Positions 12,977 to 14,570 of a stretch of 14,570 nucleotides of DNA are shown here, piece by piece. Both the position numbers and the translations under genes were made by a program. The DNA is from Rhodospirillales bacterium (GTDB lineage Bacteria; Pseudomonadota; Alphaproteobacteria; Rhodospirillales; 2-02-FULL-58-16), in the NCBI GenBank assembly GCA_021775195.1, contig JAJFIG010000565.1, positions 1 through 14,570 of the forward strand. Reading direction: 5' to 3'. The number at the start of each line of letters is the position of its first letter. Position 1 is the first letter of the stretch. The notes beneath the pieces are model-generated. The model had not been told where the DNA came from, did no database searches, and was given only the letters and a program-made list of their open reading frames with translations.

Positions 12977-14050
12977 TTAACCGGATGATGCCGCCACGGG
13001 TTCGGACTCGTCGGTTTGCCCACGGATAGCGGCGGGGCCGGTCAGGACCAGCTTGATCAGTTCAGGTTGTCGGGTAGTGTCGGTCTTGCGGAAAATTTGT
13101 TTGAGCTGATGGCGGACCGTGTTCACTTTCACCCCCAGTTCCTCGGCGACCGTTTCCAGGGTCATGCCTTCGCACAATGCCTTGACGACACGAGCCTCGG
13201 CATTGGTCAGGCCATAGAGCCTGCTCAACACGTCGGGTGAAATTTCCACCGCATCTTCCGGATCGCTGATGAAAATTGCGGCACCGCCCGGGCGATTGGT
13301 TCCTCCGCCCGCACTGCCGACAGGCGTAACAAGCAAAAGCAGTGGCTGCATCATGGATGGTCGGGTTAGTGACAGGGCCATTTCACCTTCCCAGGTATCG
13401 TTGGCCGCTATTTCAGTAATTTGCCCGATCAGTTCCACCAACGCTTGGCTTTCGGCGGGCTTTGCGGCCTGGCAGAGGCCATCCTTGCTGATCTGGAAGC
13501 CATCCTTGCGAGCCGCGATTTCCTTAGCCTTGCGGTTCATCATCAACGCCCTGCCTTGGGTGTTGACGAGGACCACCCCCATGGCCAGACGGTCAAGAAT
13601 TACTCCGGCGGTGTTCTGGACTTCCTGGGCGGCGGGTGGTGCCGTGCCGCCGCGGCGTTTGAGATTCCGGGCGACGGCAAAGGTTAAAATTCTGGCAAGT
13701 GCCTTGGCATTCAGGTTCGATGCCTTGATGTGGTCATCGGCCCCGACCCGCATGACCTCGATGATCAGGTCTTCGCCTTCATGGTCTGAAACGGCAATAA
13801 TGGGAAGCAGCGGGACCCGTTCATGGATTTCCCTGACGGTTTCGACGGCGGATACGTCAAGAACCTCGAAATCCAGCAATGCTACGTCGAAGTGATCCTC
13901 CGGGATGCCGTTGGATACCTCGGGGGTCCACGGAATTGTGGTGACGGCGAACCGTGCCGTTTCGGGCTCGGCCAGGAGGTCATTTATCGGTCCGCTCCCT
14001 GACGGTCTGCCCTCGATGAAGAGCACGCGCAACCTGGACTGTCCGGGCAT
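12977..14050 (-). CDS. Receiver-PAS-LuxR-type transcriptional regulator with atypical receiver
   Basis: 357 residues in three parts. Residues 5-125 resemble a response-regulator receiver, with ALLDFEV placing D60 as the phosphorylation site, S88 at the Thr/Ser position and K109 near the conserved Lys. The usual acidic pair after strand 1 is reduced to a single Glu (FIEG, E13), so phosphorylation may be weakened. Residues about 149-265 look like a PAS sensor (MGVVLVNTQGRALMMNRKA). Residues 278-337 are a LuxR-type helix-turn-helix (LTNAEARVVKALCEGMTLET, then VAEELGVKVNTVRHQLKQIF). No membrane segment or kinase partner is seen. It lies just upstream of the sulfotransferase on the same strand, so it probably controls that run or itself. 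ATG at 14050 has only a weak ribosome-binding site. Confidence 0.85.
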   Translation of the reverse strand: MPGQSRLRVLFIEGRPSGSGPINDLLAEPETARFAVTTIPWTPEVSNGIPEDHFDVALLDFEVLDVSAVETVREIHERVPLLPIIAVSDHEGEDLIIEVMRVGADDHIKASNLNAKALARILTFAVARNLKRRGGTAPPAAQEVQNTAGVILDRLAMGVVLVNTQGRALMMNRKAKEIAARKDGFQISKDGLCQAAKPAESQALVELIGQITEIAANDTWEGEMALSLTRPSMMQPLLLLVTPVGSAGGGTNRPGGAAIFISDPEDAVEISPDVLSRLYGLTNAEARVVKALCEGMTLETVAEELGVKVNTVRHQLKQIFRKTDTTRQPELIKLVLTGPAAIRGQTDESEPVAASSG

Positions 14051-14345
14051 TCGGGTGGTTCTCGTTGCCGTTAATGGCGTGTCACTGAAACCAGAAATAC
14101 GCTCATGTAAAACCTGTCAAACGTACCCTGTATCAATTTGAAACAAGGGCAATCGGCGGTCATCATGCCGGTGATAGGGGCAACCGTCAACCAAACCCCG
14201 GGGACGGGTGCTTCGTCCCTTCGCCGACATGCCCTTGGGTCCAAGTGACGGCGAATCGGCGAACTCTGAACCAACCGGATGTTCGGCGCCGATCGCCGGC
14301 CAAGAGTCGTTTTTACGTTCCGGCAGACTCTGGTACGCCGGCTAT
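14051..14345. other. Spacer upstream of the LuxR-type regulator gene
   Basis: 295 bases with no credible gene. It must hold the promoter of the regulator and the 3' end of the dehydrogenase transcript, but I see no clear terminator. A short inverted repeat GGGACG/CGTCCC (about 14201-14218) lacks a T-run. Confidence 0.5.
14092..14120 (-). promoter_or_regulatory. Possible promoter of the LuxR-type regulator gene
   Basis: On the minus strand a perfect TTGACA lies at 14120-14115. The -10 region 15-17 bases downstream is poor: TATTTC or TTTCTG, 2-3 matches to consensus. It may therefore need an activator, or may not be real. Confidence 0.25.
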
Positions 14346-14570
14346 TCAACCGCCGCCGATTTCGAAATCCGCCATTTGCTCCAGTGCGCGGACCATGCCC
14401 GAATGATCCCAACTACTGCCTCCCCTGGCGGCGCAGGCATTGAAGAGTTCCTGACAGGTGGCCGTATTGGGCAGGCTCATGTGGAGATCACGGGCCGACT
14501 GCAGGGCAAGGCCGAGATCCTTTTGATGCAGTTCGATGCGGAATCCGGGATCGAAGGTGCGCTTGATCAT
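14346..14570 (-). CDS. Beta-hydroxyacid dehydrogenase, C-terminal fragment (2-hydroxy-3-oxopropionate reductase-like)
   Basis: The frame is open to the window edge, so these 75 codons (74 residues plus stop) are the C-terminus of a gene beginning beyond 14570; the Met at the edge is internal. FDPGFRIELHQKDLGLALQSA matches the GF-R-x-x-L-x-x-K-D-L-x-L-A region with the conserved active-site-side Lys of the 3-hydroxyisobutyrate/GarR dehydrogenase family. The DHSGMVRALEQMA ending is usual for tartronate semialdehyde reductase. The enzyme would reduce tartronate semialdehyde to glycerate with NAD(P)H in glyoxylate/glycolate metabolism, in the cytoplasm. It looks like core metabolism unrelated to the neighbouring genes and may mark the edge of the accessory region. 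The exact substrate cannot be fixed from this fragment. Confidence 0.85.
   Translation of the reverse strand: MIKRTFDPGFRIELHQKDLGLALQSARDLHMSLPNTATCQELFNACAARGGSSWDHSGMVRALEQMADFEIGGG

Overview
The window is GC-rich (with strongly GC-rich third codon positions) and looks like chromosomal DNA of a Gram-negative bacterium. Most likely it is a marine or aquatic alphaproteobacterium of the Rhodospirillales type. That placement is an inference from codon use, the TPR-fused sulfotransferase and glycosyltransferase genes, and the RTX/type I secretion content; no phylogenetic marker is present. I see no rRNA, tRNA, CRISPR array, transposase or phage gene.

Left part (1-4020): the 3' end of a large RTX-type calcium-binding protein gene on the plus strand. 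It is built from long repeat units with an LVGDV core and ends in a type I secretion target domain. A GCAA-capped hairpin and then a strong intrinsic terminator follow. Facing it is a 774-residue protein with twelve TPR units fused to a sulfotransferase domain.

Middle part (4134-7567): a minus-strand cassette of two paralogous PaaK/CapK-like adenylate-forming enzymes with a GNAT acetyltransferase between them. The last two genes overlap by 4 bases. The TPR-sulfotransferase lies 113 bases downstream on the same strand and could be read through.

An AT-rich divergent spacer (7568-7681) separates this cassette from a very acidic 126-residue protein on the plus strand. That protein carries a motif also found in the RTX secretion domain. 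A 495-base non-coding stretch with a repeat-flanked palindrome and a good promoter leads to a TolC-family outer membrane protein with an unusual 117-residue C-terminal tail and a strong terminator.

Right part (10394-14050): a minus-strand run of a receiver-PAS-LuxR regulator, a stand-alone sulfotransferase and a TPR-glycosyltransferase. The window ends in the C-terminus of a beta-hydroxyacid dehydrogenase (GarR/tartronate semialdehyde reductase-like).

Taken together, a type I-secreted RTX protein and a TolC channel are interleaved with two sulfotransferases, a TPR-glycosyltransferase and two carboxylate-activating enzymes. The working idea, which is inference, is a surface or secreted-protein locus in which the RTX protein, or the glycans around it, is sulfated and glycosylated under a dedicated LuxR-type regulator. 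The ABC transporter and membrane-fusion protein of the secretion system, and any PAPS-forming enzymes, are not in this window.
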